Source: Gammaproteobacteria bacterium
GTDB lineage: Bacteria > Pseudomonadota > Gammaproteobacteria > Ga0077554 > Ga007554
Direction: 5' to 3'
Assembly (NCBI GenBank): GCA_040183005.1
Contig: JAMPIW010000007.1
Coordinates: forward strand, 1,171,314 to 1,235,313
Length of the DNA: 64,000 bases
Position numbers and translations under genes: made by a program. The notes beneath the pieces are model-generated. The model searched no databases and was not told the DNA's origin. It saw only the letters and a program-made list of their open reading frames with translations. Shown in pieces: positions 18,298-28,146 of the stretch. The number at the start of each line of letters is the position of its first letter. Position 1 is the first letter of the stretch.

Positions 18298-18591
18298 ATG
18301 GACCAACCTCGTTTGATACTGAACACCACCCTGATTCTGGCCGCGCTGATGTTTTATGCGGGCCATGCCAAGGCCACAGACCTCAATCAAGGTGAGAAAC
18401 TCTACAAAGCCAACTGCTTTTCCTGTCACGATTCCAGCATACATACGCGACCGAACAGCATTATTCACTCGCTATCCGCACTGAAAAAACGCGTGCAATT
18501 CTGCGAAAGCATGAACAAGCTGGGCTGGTCTGACGCACAAAAAGGGGATGTCGTTGCCTACTTGAACGCGACCTTTTACAAATTTAAATAA
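18298..18591 (+). CDS. Small c-type cytochrome
   Basis: The 97-residue precursor has a signal peptide (about 1-26, ending GHAKA) and one haem-binding CxxCH motif in CFSCHDSS. An axial Met is probably the one in SMNKLGW. It should be a monohaem periplasmic electron carrier of the cytochrome c5/c553 size class; its redox partner is unknown. A clear AAGGAG site precedes the ATG. It lies just after the 267-bp element and four bases before the pterin dehydratase gene, so the two are probably cotranscribed. Confidence 0.88.
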   Translation: MDQPRLILNTTLILAALMFYAGHAKATDLNQGEKLYKANCFSCHDSSIHTRPNSIIHSLSALKKRVQFCESMNKLGWSDAQKGDVVAYLNATFYKFK

Positions 18592-18595
18592 CACC

Positions 18596-18925
18596 ATGAC
18601 AGACCTTATCGCCAGGCATTGCCGCCCCTGCCAAGCCGGTGAAGCGCCGCTTGCCAAGGCGGCAGCGCTGGCGCTGCTCAAGCATTTGAATAACTGGGAG
18701 ATCAACGATACTGGCACCGAAATCAGCCGGATCTTTAACTTCAAGAACTATTACCAAACTATTGCGTTCGTGAATGCCTTGGCGTGGATAGCCCACCAGG
18801 AAGATCACCACCCCACCCTCACCGTGCATTACAGCAACTGCGAGGTGCGCTACAGCACCCACACAATCAATGGATTGTCGAAAAATGATTTTATCTGCGC
18901 GGCGAAGATTGACGCCTTGCTTTAA
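18596..18925 (+). CDS. phhB: Pterin-4a-carbinolamine dehydratase
   Basis: This small enzyme dehydrates 4a-hydroxytetrahydrobiopterin and so recycles the cofactor of aromatic amino-acid hydroxylases; in bacteria without such hydroxylases it has been linked to molybdopterin or folate metabolism. The 109-residue protein has the family motif WIAHQEDHHPTLTVHYSNCEV with the catalytic histidines, and the conserved FNFKNYYQTIAFVNALA helix. No hydroxylase gene is in the window. It follows the cytochrome gene after four bases and is followed by a strong terminator. Confidence 0.93.
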   Translation: MTDLIARHCRPCQAGEAPLAKAAALALLKHLNNWEINDTGTEISRIFNFKNYYQTIAFVNALAWIAHQEDHHPTLTVHYSNCEVRYSTHTINGLSKNDFICAAKIDALL

Positions 18926-18956
18926 CCTGGAAATGGCGCGCTACGCGCGACCCACA

Positions 18957-18992
18957 AAAAAGGCCGGGGCGATATCTCGCCCCGGCCTTTTT
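18957..18992. terminator. Strong bidirectional terminator between phhB and pnp
   Basis: AAGGCCGGGGCG pairs with CGCCCCGGCCTT around a short loop and is flanked by A tracts on one side and T tracts on the other, so it can end transcription of both the plus-strand phhB and the minus-strand pnp. Confidence 0.9.
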
Positions 18993-19023
18993 TGATACTT
19001 ATTTTGATACTTATACGGCTTTG

Positions 19024-21117
19024 TTAGCCGTCTTTACCAACAGCTTTCATGCTCAGACGGATACGTCCCTGCTTGTCTATCTCCAGCACCTTGACCTTGA
19101 TTACTTCGCCTTCGGTCAGCTTATCACTAACGTTCTCAACGCGGTCATCTGAGATCTGGGAGATATGCACCAAGCCATCCTTACCAGGAAGTATGGTTAC
19201 GAAGGCACCGAAATCCATCAGTTTTGACACCTTGCCCTCATAGACCCTGCCCACTTCCACATCGGCAGTGATCTCCTCGATGCGGCGACGCGCCTCCAAT
19301 CCGGCGGCCTTGTCTACAGAGGCGATTTTCACCGTGCCGTCATCAGTGATGTCGATACTGGTGCCGGTTTCTTCGGTTAACGCGCGAATGGTGGCGCCGC
19401 CCTTGCCGATCACATCACGGATGCGCTCGGGATTGATCTTGAAGGTGACATAACGCGGCGCGTATTCAGACAGTTCGCCGCGCGGCTGGGAAAGCACTGC
19501 ATTCATCTTGCCCAGGATGTGCAGACGCCCCTCTTTGGCCTGATCCAAGGCAACCGACATGATCTCACGAGTAATGCCATCGATCTTGATGTCCATTTGC
19601 AGGGCGGTAACGCCCCCCGTGGTCCCGGCAACCTTGAAATCCATGTCGCCCAGATGATCTTCATCACCCAGAATGTCGCTGAGCACCGCGAAGCGCTCGC
19701 CCTCTTTGATCAGCCCCATAGCAATACCAGCCACCGGCGCTTTGATCGGCACGCCAGCGTCCATCAGCGCCAAGCTGCTGCCGCACACCGAAGCCATCGA
19801 GCTGGAACCGTTGGACTCGGTGATTTCGGAGACCACGCGGATTGCGTAAGGATAATCGGTCATGTTCGGCATCACCGCTATAACACCCCGCTTGGCAAGG
19901 CGGCCATGGCCGATCTCGCGGCGCTTCGGGCTGCCGACCATGCCGGTCTCGCCTGTGCATGACGGCGGGAAGTTGTAGTGCAGCATGAAAGGCTCTTTGC
20001 GCTCACCCTCAATCGCGTCGATCACTTGGGCATCACGCGCAGTGCCGAGCGTAGCTACTACCAGAGCCTGGGTCTCACCACGAGTAAACAACGCGGAGCC
20101 ATGGGCACGAGGCAATACGCCAGTGCGGATGGTGATAGGGCGGATAGAGCGGGTGTCACGCCCATCGATACGCGGCGCACCTTCCAGAATACTATTGCGC
20201 ACCAAACCGCTTTCCAGTGACTCGACGGCGCCTTTGACGGCATCAGAAGCCCAAACAGGCTGAGCGCCTTCGGTGCACAGCTTGGCAACCACATCTTTAC
20301 GAATCTCTGCAAGGCGCTGCTGACGGACACGCTTCTCTTTAATCTGGTAGGCCTCGGCAATCGCTCCACCGCAGGCGCTCTTGACCGCTTCCTGCAAATC
20401 AAGATCCGCTGCCGGAGGCTGCCAATCCCAGGCAGGCGTACCCACCTCGGCGGCCAGTTCGCGTATTGCATTAACCGCGATCTGCAATTGCTCATGGCCG
20501 AACATCACGGCATCCAGCATCACTGTCTCGGACAGTTCGCGGGCCTCGGACTCCACCATCAACACCGCGCTTTCCGTACCGGCCACTACCAGATCCAGTT
20601 CGGAATCATTGAGCTGATCTTTGCCAGGGTTGAGAATGTATTGACCATTCTTATAACCCACACGGGCGGCGCCCACCGGGCCAGCGAAGGGGATGCCGGA
20701 GATCGCAACCGCCGCAGACGCACCTAGCATAGCGGGGATATCAGGGTCGATATTGGTGTCCAGCGAAACTACCGTGGCGATAATCTGGACTTCGTTGATA
20801 AACCCTTCAGGGAAGAGGGGGCGGAGCGGGCGGTCAATCAGGCGGGAAGTGAGGGTTTCTTTTTCGGTGGGGCGTCCTTCGCGCTTGAAAAATCCTCCAG
20901 GGATCTTGCCAGCGGAGTAAGTGCGCTCCTGGTAGTTGACCGTCAACGGAAAGAAGTCCCGGCCTGGCACGGCTGTTTTAACTCCAACACAGGTCACCAT
21001 AACCACCGTGTCGCCCATGCTGCACATCACGGCACCTGTGGCTTGGCGGGCAATTTCGCCTGTTTCAATCGTAACGTCGTGAGCGCCGTACTGGAAAACT
21101 TTTTTGATGAGGGTCAC
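19024..21117 (-). CDS. pnp: Polyribonucleotide nucleotidyltransferase (PNPase)
   Basis: PNPase degrades RNA 3' to 5' by phosphorolysis and is part of the RNA degradosome. The protein has two RNase PH domains (about 10-230 and 310-540), a KH domain with the GxxG in [20 protein letters not shown] and a C-terminal S1 domain ([20 protein letters not shown]). The longest reading starts at 21156, but the family begins near [22 protein letters not shown] at 21115-21117 with AAGGAA six bases upstream fits best and gives 697 residues. It follows rpsO after a terminator hairpin, the classical rpsO-pnp order. Confidence 0.97.
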   Translation of the reverse strand: MTLIKKVFQYGAHDVTIETGEIARQATGAVMCSMGDTVVMVTCVGVKTAVPGRDFFPLTVNYQERTYSAGKIPGGFFKREGRPTEKETLTSRLIDRPLRPLFPEGFINEVQIIATVVSLDTNIDPDIPAMLGASAAVAISGIPFAGPVGAARVGYKNGQYILNPGKDQLNDSELDLVVAGTESAVLMVESEARELSETVMLDAVMFGHEQLQIAVNAIRELAAEVGTPAWDWQPPAADLDLQEAVKSACGGAIAEAYQIKEKRVRQQRLAEIRKDVVAKLCTEGAQPVWASDAVKGAVESLESGLVRNSILEGAPRIDGRDTRSIRPITIRTGVLPRAHGSALFTRGETQALVVATLGTARDAQVIDAIEGERKEPFMLHYNFPPSCTGETGMVGSPKRREIGHGRLAKRGVIAVMPNMTDYPYAIRVVSEITESNGSSSMASVCGSSLALMDAGVPIKAPVAGIAMGLIKEGERFAVLSDILGDEDHLGDMDFKVAGTTGGVTALQMDIKIDGITREIMSVALDQAKEGRLHILGKMNAVLSQPRGELSEYAPRYVTFKINPERIRDVIGKGGATIRALTEETGTSIDITDDGTVKIASVDKAAGLEARRRIEEITADVEVGRVYEGKVSKLMDFGAFVTILPGKDGLVHISQISDDRVENVSDKLTEGEVIKVKVLEIDKQGRIRLSMKAVGKDG

Positions 21118-21238
21118 ATCCAATTCCTTAAAATAACCGCCAGGAGACATCAGCAATCACAGGTACCTCCCGCGCTTGCTGCAAGCACAGGGACGGGCTT
21201 AAAGCCCACCCATGCGCCCCGGAAGAGAACACAGATAT

Positions 21239-21262
21239 AAAAAACCCCTTTTTTCAAGGGGG
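21239..21262 (-). terminator. Terminator after rpsO
   Basis: On the minus strand a stem formed by CCCCTT and AAGGGG is followed by TTTTTT. It lies between rpsO and pnp, matching the partial terminator known at this position in E. coli. A GGGCTTAAAGCCC hairpin lies nearby at 21195-21208. Confidence 0.7.
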
Positions 21263-21273
21263 GGTAGCAGACG

Positions 21274-21543
21274 TTATCGGCGCAAACCAAGGCGCGCAAT
21301 CAGATCGCGATAACGACCAAGATCGATTTTCTTGACATAGTCCAGCAGCTTTCTGCGCTGGCTCACCATGCGCAACAGACCCTGACGAGAATGGTGATCT
21401 TTGCTATGGGCCTTAAAATGACCCGACAACTGGTCGATGCGCGCGGACAGCAGCGCTACCTGGACTTCCGGCGACCCTGTGTCAGTGGCCGTGCGTTGGT
21501 ACTGCTTTACAACTCCGCTCTTACCTTCAGCGCTCAGTGGCAT
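21274..21543 (-). CDS. rpsO: 30S ribosomal protein S15
   Basis: S15 binds 16S rRNA early in 30S assembly. The chosen ATG at 21541-21543 gives the standard 89 residues beginning [13 protein letters not shown] longer in-frame reading adds 19 residues of no similarity, and GAGGAG lies just before the chosen start. Conserved segments are [16 protein letters not shown] and [16 protein letters not shown]. In E. coli S15 represses its own mRNA through the leader, but I cannot show that structure here. Confidence 0.98.
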   Translation of the reverse strand: MPLSAEGKSGVVKQYQRTATDTGSPEVQVALLSARIDQLSGHFKAHSKDHHSRQGLLRMVSQRRKLLDYVKKIDLGRYRDLIARLGLRR

Positions 21544-21582
21544 GGTAACTCCTCTATTATGCTCACAAAATCGAAAACGAAT

Positions 21583-21612
21583 ATTGTACCCGCGCAGCAT
21601 GTCGGGTTACAA
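21583..21612 (-). promoter_or_regulatory. Candidate rpsO promoter
   Basis: On the minus strand TTGTAA (plus 21607-21612) and TACAAT (plus 21583-21588) are separated by 18 bases, with TACAAT matching five of six consensus bases. It lies 40 bases before rpsO, in the gap after truB, in agreement with the separate rpsO promoter known in other gammaproteobacteria. Confidence 0.5.
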
Positions 21613-21706
21613 GACAAACTTGGTCAAACCTTATGAGATTTGCACCAAAAAAAATAGAACAGCAATTTAGAAGTCTATTTAAAGCCACTCTAACTGCCCC
21701 CCCTGA

Positions 21707-22630
21707 TTAACCATCCATGCTGCCAACAAGCCGCTTGGGGGCAACCCGACCATCCTCAAGCATACAGCCCACGCCCAGAAAGCGTCGCTGGCGGGTGTAA
21801 AGCTTCACCCAACCACTAAGCGGAGCCTGGGAGGCCCGCACCGCCTGTCCCTGACGCAAAAAATAGGCTGCGTCGTCGGGCAGCAAAACATCCGGCCAGT
21901 GCGCCAATGCGCTATCCATCGGCAGCAACAAGCCATCCAGACACGACAAATCTTCTTTCGCGCGTTCTTCCAGCGCATCCAGGGTCAGCATCTGCACGCC
22001 ATCAAACGGACCCGCCCTGGTGCGACGCAATTCTGCCACATGGGCGCCGCACCCCAGTGCCTCGCCGATATCTTCTGCCAAGACACGGATGTAAGTCCCC
22101 TTGGAGCAGTCAACCTCGACCTCCACCAGATCACCATCAAACTGTAACAGGGAGATCTTGTGAATGATCACACTACGTGGTTGGCGCTCAACGACGATAC
22201 CCTGATGCGCCAGCTTGTATAAAGGCTGGCCATTCTGTTTGATCGCGGAGTGCATTGGCGGCACCTGCTCAATCTGCCCGGTAAAATCCGCCAGCACGCG
22301 CAGCAGGCGCGGCTCGTCGATATCAGCAACAGGACGAATGGCCACTGCCGCACCTTCGGCATCGCCGGTGGCGGTCTTGATGCCGAGCTTGATTCGGACA
22401 CGATAGGATTTATCGGCATCCAACAGGAAGCCCGACATCTTGGTGGCATCCCCCAGGCAAACCGGCAGCAGGCCGGTAGCTAGTGGATCCAAACTGCCCG
22501 TGTGCCCGGCTTTGCGCGCCTGGAAAAGACGTTTTACTCGCTGCAAAGCGGAGTTGGAGCTAACGCCGTAGGGCTTGTCAAGCAGAATAATGCCATGAAC
22601 ATCACGGCGCGGCTGACGGGGATGGTTCAT
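21707..22630 (-). CDS. truB: tRNA pseudouridine-55 synthase
   Basis: TruB converts U55 in the T-loop of tRNAs to pseudouridine and also acts as a tRNA chaperone. The 307-residue protein has the catalytic Asp in the family motif AGHTGSLDPLATGLLPVCLG, preceded by GIILLDKPYGVSSN. Further conserved segments are SYRVRIKLGIKTATGDAEG and the C-terminal KGTYIRVLAEDIGEALGCGA; a PUA-like end follows. It lies 57 bases after rbfA in the infB operon. Confidence 0.97.
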   Translation of the reverse strand: MNHPRQPRRDVHGIILLDKPYGVSSNSALQRVKRLFQARKAGHTGSLDPLATGLLPVCLGDATKMSGFLLDADKSYRVRIKLGIKTATGDAEGAAVAIRPVADIDEPRLLRVLADFTGQIEQVPPMHSAIKQNGQPLYKLAHQGIVVERQPRSVIIHKISLLQFDGDLVEVEVDCSKGTYIRVLAEDIGEALGCGAHVAELRRTRAGPFDGVQMLTLDALEERAKEDLSCLDGLLLPMDSALAHWPDVLLPDDAAYFLRQGQAVRASQAPLSGWVKLYTRQRRFLGVGCMLEDGRVAPKRLVGSMDG

Positions 22631-22687
22631 GCGTATGTCAGGCTCAATAAATCAGGATGGCAGGTAATGTACAATCGGCAAACATCA

Positions 22688-23065
22688 TTACTCGGGCTTG
22701 TCAGACGGATTCCGCCCCTTAGCTACCGCCTCATCAATCAGGGCGCTCAGATTAGCCCCCTTTTCCACAGAAGCATCATAGATAAAAGATAGCGCTGGAT
22801 TTACCCTCATTAGCACCCGTTGCGCCACCTCATGGCGCAAAAAGCCCGCCGCCCCCTTCAGCACTTCCAGCACTTCATCAACAGGGCGGGTGTTGCCGAA
22901 CACGGTCACATATACTTTGGCGTGCTTCATGTCCGAGGCAAGATCCACGCCTGACACGGTTACCATACCGAGCCCAGGATCATTGATCTCCTGTTGAATC
23001 AATATCGCCAGCTCCCGCTGCAACAGGGTGGCAACTCTCCGGGTACGACTGTATTCTTTTGCCAT
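22688..23065 (-). CDS. rbfA: 30S ribosome-binding factor RbfA
   Basis: RbfA is a late 30S maturation factor, also needed for growth in the cold. The 125-residue protein is of family length and has the single KH-like fold. Recognisable segments are RRVATLLQRELAILIQQEIN near the N-terminus, the central DMKHAKVYVTVFG and the C-terminal RVNPALSFIYDASVEKG. It lies between infB and truB with short gaps on both sides, as in most gammaproteobacteria. Confidence 0.96.
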   Translation of the reverse strand: MAKEYSRTRRVATLLQRELAILIQQEINDPGLGMVTVSGVDLASDMKHAKVYVTVFGNTRPVDEVLEVLKGAAGFLRHEVAQRVLMRVNPALSFIYDASVEKGANLSALIDEAVAKGRNPSDKPE

Positions 23066-23132
23066 AAATTTTAAATGTCGGGGTCAGCGGCGGACAACCG
23101 ATCCCCGCCTCCCCCTTGCACCGACTCCTGCT

Positions 23133-25697
23133 TTACAACGTTCTGGCAACCTGCACCCTTTCATATACCTCGATTTGATCGCCCGGCCTGACGTCGTTGT
23201 AATCCTTGACGCCGATACCGCATTCCGTGCCGGCTCGAACCTCGTTTACATCGTCTTTAAAGCGGCGCAACGATTCCAACTGCCCTTCGAAAATCACCAC
23301 ATTGTTGCGCAATACGCGTATCGGGTTATTGCGTCGCACAGAACCATCCACTACCAGACAGCCCGCAATCGCTCCCAGCTTCGGTGACTTGAACACATCA
23401 CGCACTTCGGCAAGGCCGACGATCTGCTCCCTGATCTCGGGCGCAAGCATGCCAGAGATAGAGCGCTTGACCTCGTCTATAACATCATAAATCACGCTGT
23501 AATAATGCAGGTCAACTCCCGAATCTGCAGTCAAGCGGCGCGCTGAGGCATCGGCGCGCACATTGAAACCGATCAGGATCGCCTGCGAGGCAATCGCCAG
23601 ATTGACATCCGATTCGTTAATGCCACCCACACCACTGGCGAGAACCCTTACCTGCACCTCGTCACTGGAAAGCCGTGTCAGTGATTCTCTGAGCGCCTCG
23701 GCGCTACCCTGCACATCCGCCTTGATAACCAGATTCAGCGCATTGACCTTGCCCTTCTCCATTTGCGAGAAAACATCTTCCAGCTTGGTCGCCTGCTGGC
23801 GGGCAAGCTTCACATCGCGGAACTTGCCTTGGCGGAACAATGCGATCTCACGTGCCTTGCGTTCTTCAGCCACTACCATGGCATGATCACCCGCATTGGG
23901 GGTGCCGGACAAACCGAGCACCACTACCGGAACAGACGGCCCGGCCTCATCGATGTTATTGCCGTTTTCATCGAACATGGCGCGCACTCGCCCATATTCC
24001 TGACCACTCAGCAGGATATCTCCCTTACGCAGCGTACCGTTCTTCACCAAGACGGTGGCTACCGGGCCGCGCCCCTTGTCAAGACTGGATTCGATCACTA
24101 CACCCGATGCGGGGCAATCCCTTACTGCGGTCAACTCCATCACTTCCGACTGAACCAGGATATTATCCAGCAAGGTATCAACCCCTTCACCGGTCTTGGC
24201 AGACACATTGGTGAAGATCGTATCGCCGCCCCATTCCTCGGGGACCACTCCGCGCTGCACCAGCTCCTGCTTGACGCGCTCCGGGTCGACGCCCGGCTTG
24301 TCGATCTTGTTCACAGCCACTACCAGCGCAACGCCTGCCGCCTTGGCATGCTCGATGGCCTCGATAGTCTGCGGCATGACCCCATCATCGGCGGCCACCA
24401 CCAGCACCACGATATCGGTGACCTTTGCGCCACGGGCACGCATCGCGGTAAACGCCTCATGACCCGGCGTATCCAGGAAAGTGATCATTCCCTTGTCGGT
24501 TTCCACATGGTAGGCGCCGACATGCTGGGTAATGCCACCTGCTTCGCCTGCAGCGACTTTGGCGCGGCGAATGTAATCAAGCAATGAGGTCTTGCCGTGA
24601 TCGACATGGCCCATTATGGTCACCACCGGGGCGCGTGTCGCCTGCTCTCCCGTCACGGTCTCGCTCTTGGCCAGATCCTCTTCCAGCGCACTCTCACGCA
24701 ACAGCTTGGGGACATGCCCCAGCTCCTCGACAACAACCGCCGCCGTCTCCTGATCAATCACCTGGTTGATCGTGACCATACTGCCCATTTTCATCATGAG
24801 CTTGATCACTTCAACTGCCTTGACAGACATCTTTTGAGCGAGTTCGGCAACCGTGATGGTCTCCGGCACGCTGACCTCGCGCACAACGGGCGCGGTGGGC
24901 CTTTCAAAACCGTGCTTGGCGGTGGGGGCGCCAAACGTGGCAGGCCTGCCCCTGACTTTCTTTTTGCGATGGCCGGACTTATCCGCTGATACGTGTAACT
25001 CACTGCGGCCATATTTGGTCGATCGCTCGTCCTTCTCGTCACGATGCTTGACTTTTTTGGCCGCCTGCTCACGCTCGGCAGTCTCTGTTTTAGGCTTCAC
25101 CACCGCTGGCTTTACTGCTTGCTCAGCGACACGCTTTGTCTCTTGTTCAGCCTTTAAACGCGTCTCTTGCTCGGTCTTGAGCTTGGCCTCCTGCTCCGCC
25201 TTGAGCTTCGCTTCCTGCTCAGCCTGGAGTTTCGCATCCTGCTCCTGCCTTGCAAGCGCCTCGGCCTTTTGTTTTTCTTCCAGCTCTCTTTGCTGCTGAG
25301 CCTCTTCCTGCAAGCTCCGACCCGCAACTTCCCCGCGCTCGGCGGCCTGACTTTCAATGCGCGCCATCTCTTCAGCGGCAACAACACTGCGCTTGACATA
25401 GGTACGCTTGCCACGCACCTCGACGTTAACCGTTTTCGCCTTGCCCGGTGCGCCGGCCTGCTTTAATTCACTGACAATCTTGCGCTTCAGCGTCACCTTC
25501 TTGGGTTCCGCCACGGCGAGAGACTCGTCTGCCCCATGCGCCTGGCGCAAGTAGCCCAACAGCAGCAGCTTTTCCTTGTCGCTGATCGGTTCATCTGCGC
25601 CTTTTACCGGCAATCCTGCCGCCCCTAGCTGAGTCAGCAGGCGATCAACAGGGATGCCTACGGCATTGGCAAACTGCTCAACTGTTACTTGCGACAT
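23133..25697 (-). CDS. infB: Translation initiation factor IF-2
   Basis: IF-2 is the GTPase that brings initiator tRNA to the 30S subunit and promotes subunit joining. The 854-residue protein has an IF2N module at the start ([20 protein letters not shown]), a long charged linker (about 130-230) of repeated KLKAEQEA-type units that should form a helix, a second IF2N module (about 275-325), and the G domain with [20 protein letters not shown] and NKIDKPG. Domains II to IV follow, ending in [15 protein letters not shown]. The repeats of the linker are of the length-variable kind seen in other IF-2 proteins. It lies between nusA and rbfA. Confidence 0.98.
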   Translation of the reverse strand: MSQVTVEQFANAVGIPVDRLLTQLGAAGLPVKGADEPISDKEKLLLLGYLRQAHGADESLAVAEPKKVTLKRKIVSELKQAGAPGKAKTVNVEVRGKRTYVKRSVVAAEEMARIESQAAERGEVAGRSLQEEAQQQRELEEKQKAEALARQEQDAKLQAEQEAKLKAEQEAKLKTEQETRLKAEQETKRVAEQAVKPAVVKPKTETAEREQAAKKVKHRDEKDERSTKYGRSELHVSADKSGHRKKKVRGRPATFGAPTAKHGFERPTAPVVREVSVPETITVAELAQKMSVKAVEVIKLMMKMGSMVTINQVIDQETAAVVVEELGHVPKLLRESALEEDLAKSETVTGEQATRAPVVTIMGHVDHGKTSLLDYIRRAKVAAGEAGGITQHVGAYHVETDKGMITFLDTPGHEAFTAMRARGAKVTDIVVLVVAADDGVMPQTIEAIEHAKAAGVALVVAVNKIDKPGVDPERVKQELVQRGVVPEEWGGDTIFTNVSAKTGEGVDTLLDNILVQSEVMELTAVRDCPASGVVIESSLDKGRGPVATVLVKNGTLRKGDILLSGQEYGRVRAMFDENGNNIDEAGPSVPVVVLGLSGTPNAGDHAMVVAEERKAREIALFRQGKFRDVKLARQQATKLEDVFSQMEKGKVNALNLVIKADVQGSAEALRESLTRLSSDEVQVRVLASGVGGINESDVNLAIASQAILIGFNVRADASARRLTADSGVDLHYYSVIYDVIDEVKRSISGMLAPEIREQIVGLAEVRDVFKSPKLGAIAGCLVVDGSVRRNNPIRVLRNNVVIFEGQLESLRRFKDDVNEVRAGTECGIGVKDYNDVRPGDQIEVYERVQVARTL

Positions 25698-25724
25698 TCC
25701 TATCTCCTGCCCTTTACAATTCGG

Positions 25725-27215
25725 TTACTGAGCCGCAAACCAATGTGCACGCGCGGCCATGATTAACTTGCCTGCAAGAGCCGCGTCCACATCTTCAATC
25801 GCCGTCAGCTCATCCACCGACTGTTCCGCCAGATCTTCCCGCGTCACCACGCCACGCTCGGCGAGGAGGTAGGCCAAACGCGGATCCATGCCCTCCACCT
25901 CAAGCAAATCAGGGGCGGGGGCGGCCTTTTCCAGATTCTCTTCACTGGCAATGGCGCGGGTTAACAACACATCCCGCGCTCGGTTGCGCAGCTCATTGAC
26001 AATATCCTCATCAAACTCTTCAATCTGCAACATCTCGTGGACGGGAACATACGCAACCTCTTCGATGCTGGAAAATCCCTCCTGCACCAGGATAGCCGCC
26101 ACTTCCTCGTCAACATCAAGCTGTTCCACGAATATCGCCAGTGTCGACTGAGCCTCGGCCTCGCTCTTGGCCTCCGCCTGGCCTTCGGTCATGACATTCA
26201 GCTCCCAGCCCGTCAGATAGCTGGCCAGACGTACATTCTGTCCGCCACGGCCTATCGCCTGCGAAAGATTGTCCTCCGCTACCGCAACATCCATGCTGTG
26301 CGCATCTTCATCCACCACGATGGACGTGACCTCCGCTGGCGACATGGCATTAATCACAAACTGCGCAGGGTTTTCGTTCCACAGCACGATATCAATGCGC
26401 TCACCCGCCAGCTCATTGGAAACCGCCTGCACACGCGAACCGCGCATACCGACACAGGCACCCACCGGGTCAATACGCGGGTCATTCGACCTTACCGCGA
26501 TCTTCGCCCGCAAGCCGGGATCACGGGCCGCACCCATGATATCAATCAACCCCTCGCCCGCCTCGGGTACTTCGAGCTTGAACAGTTCGATGAGAAATTC
26601 GGGCGCTGTGCGGCTTATGAAAATCTGGGGACCACGGCTCTCTGAACGTACTTCGCGCAGATAGCCGCGCAGGCGGTCGCCGGCCCGCACAGCCTCGCGA
26701 GGAATCATGTCTTCGCGGTTGATGAGCGCCTCGGCATTGCCGCCCAGATCAAGGGTGATACCGCTGCGATCCGCGCGCTTAACTACACCCGTCACCAACT
26801 GGCCTATGCGGCTTTTATAGGCATCCACGACCTGCGAGCGCTCTGCCTCGCGCACTTTTTGCACAATCACCTGTTTGGCAGTTTGTGCGGCTATGCGGCC
26901 AAAGGAGATAGATTCCATCGACTCTTCGATGTATCCGCCAACAACCGCCGCGGGATCTTTCTTGCGCGCCTCGCTCAGGGCAATCTCTTTTTCAGGATAC
27001 TCGATCTCCGCGGCATCATCGATCACCAGCCAGCGGCGGAATGTCTCGTAATCACCCGTCGCACGATCAATCGCAACGCGCACGTCGACTTCACTCTCAT
27101 AGCGCTTCTTGGTCGCCATCGCAAGCGCAGCCTCGATGGCACCGAAAATCACTTCTTTGCCGACGCCCTTCTCGTTGGACACCGCATCAACAACCAGCAA
27201 AATTTCTTTGTTCAT
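25725..27215 (-). CDS. nusA: Transcription termination/antitermination factor NusA
   Basis: NusA binds RNA polymerase and controls pausing, termination and antitermination. The 496-residue protein has the N-terminal polymerase-binding domain (about 1-130), an S1 domain (about 135-200, [19 protein letters not shown]), two KH domains ([18 protein letters not shown] and [17 protein letters not shown]), and two C-terminal acidic helix-hairpin-helix repeats (about 365-490) as found in gammaproteobacteria. It lies between rimP and infB. Confidence 0.98.
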   Translation of the reverse strand: MNKEILLVVDAVSNEKGVGKEVIFGAIEAALAMATKKRYESEVDVRVAIDRATGDYETFRRWLVIDDAAEIEYPEKEIALSEARKKDPAAVVGGYIEESMESISFGRIAAQTAKQVIVQKVREAERSQVVDAYKSRIGQLVTGVVKRADRSGITLDLGGNAEALINREDMIPREAVRAGDRLRGYLREVRSESRGPQIFISRTAPEFLIELFKLEVPEAGEGLIDIMGAARDPGLRAKIAVRSNDPRIDPVGACVGMRGSRVQAVSNELAGERIDIVLWNENPAQFVINAMSPAEVTSIVVDEDAHSMDVAVAEDNLSQAIGRGGQNVRLASYLTGWELNVMTEGQAEAKSEAEAQSTLAIFVEQLDVDEEVAAILVQEGFSSIEEVAYVPVHEMLQIEEFDEDIVNELRNRARDVLLTRAIASEENLEKAAPAPDLLEVEGMDPRLAYLLAERGVVTREDLAEQSVDELTAIEDVDAALAGKLIMAARAHWFAAQ

Positions 27216-27275
27216 GACTCCCGCCCTTGGATCATTCGCTCACAATACAGCAACCGGGCTTTAACGCATCCCGGT

Positions 27276-27737
27276 CTAATCAAATTCGGGCACCAAACGC
27301 GCCACTTCTATCTTGTCCAGCGGCAAAGACGCAACCTTGCCATCCTCTTCAATCAGCACATTGCCATCCTGCACGCCCTGCAGCACGCCAGTGAAGTTGC
27401 GCCGCCCCTCAAGCAAAGAGTCCAAACGCAGCTTTATCCGCCTTCCCGTAAAGCGGATAAAGTGTTCAACATTGAACAACAATCGATCCGCCCCAGGCGA
27501 CGACACTTCCAGAGAGTACTGGCCGGAGATTGGATCTTCCACGTCCAGCAAACCGTCCACCTGATGACTGACGCGCTGGCAATCATCAACAGTAACGCCA
27601 TCTGGGGCGTCAATATATATGCGCAACAGGGAATGCCGCCCCTGCGGCAAGTATTCTATGCCGACGAGCTCGTACCCAAGTACGGTTACCGCCGGTTCAA
27701 TCAGCTTCTGCAAGCCTAACGGTGCCTGACGTATCAT
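27276..27737 (-). CDS. rimP: Ribosome maturation factor RimP
   Basis: RimP is needed for efficient 30S subunit maturation. The 153-residue protein shows the two-domain family pattern: an N-terminal alpha/beta part with LGYELVGIEYLP and LRIYIDAPDGVTVDDCQRVS, the signature LEVSSPGADRLL, and a C-terminal SH3-like barrel (about 85-150). It is the first protein gene of the operon and is preceded upstream by the initiator tRNA gene and its terminator, the metY-rimP-nusA-infB arrangement. The gap 27738-27914 shows no gene. Confidence 0.96.
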   Translation of the reverse strand: MIRQAPLGLQKLIEPAVTVLGYELVGIEYLPQGRHSLLRIYIDAPDGVTVDDCQRVSHQVDGLLDVEDPISGQYSLEVSSPGADRLLFNVEHFIRFTGRRIKLRLDSLLEGRRNFTGVLQGVQDGNVLIEEDGKVASLPLDKIEVARLVPEFD

Positions 27738-27914
27738 CTCTTGAACGACCCGCTAAAACAAAAAAAGGGCCAACGGCCCACTCCAAAAAACCAGCGCTCT
27801 TTCAGGGGCGATTATAACGGTTTGTCGCCGGGAAACCAACGACCAAGGCACTCACCCCAACCAGTTACCGAAAACAAACCGTCTCCGCTTTTTTCAGCAA
27901 CACGCCACAGGCCG

Positions 27915-27950
27915 ACAAAAAACAAAGCCCCGAATAACGGGGCTTTTTGT
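27915..27950 (-). terminator. Terminator after the initiator tRNA gene
   Basis: A nine-bp stem AAAGCCCCG/CGGGGCTTT (27924-27932 with 27938-27946) is followed on the minus strand by TGTTTTTTG. It lies just downstream of tRNA-fMet; read-through would continue into rimP. Confidence 0.75.
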
Positions 27951-27958
27951 TGTTATTT

Positions 27959-28035
27959 TGGTAGCGGGGGCAGGATTTGAACCTGCGACCTTCGGGTTAT
28001 GAGCCCGACGAGCTGCCAGACTGCTCCACCCCGCA
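27959..28035 (-). tRNA. metY: Initiator tRNA-Met (anticodon CAT)
   Basis: The minus strand gives a 77-nt tRNA with encoded CCA. The initiator features are three consecutive G-C pairs in the anticodon stem (GGG CTCATAA CCC) and the lack of a Watson-Crick pair at the top of the acceptor stem. Unusually, that position reads U1 opposite U72 instead of the common C1 and A72. The position before rimP-nusA-infB matches metY of E. coli. Confidence 0.96.
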
Positions 28036-28048
28036 TCAACATGTGCAT

Positions 28049-28078
28049 ATAGTACACGAGCAGGGGAGGTTCATTCAA
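28049..28078 (-). promoter_or_regulatory. Candidate promoter of the metY-rimP-nusA-infB unit
   Basis: On the minus strand TTGAAT (plus 28073-28078) and TACTAT (plus 28049-28054) are separated by 18 bases, ending 14 bases before the tRNA 5' end. Each matches four of six consensus bases. Confidence 0.4.
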
Positions 28079-28146
28079 GTCTTATATCAGTCTTCAACAA
28101 AAATAATGGGGGGCTCGCGGAAAGTTCCATATATATCGTCCGCGAG

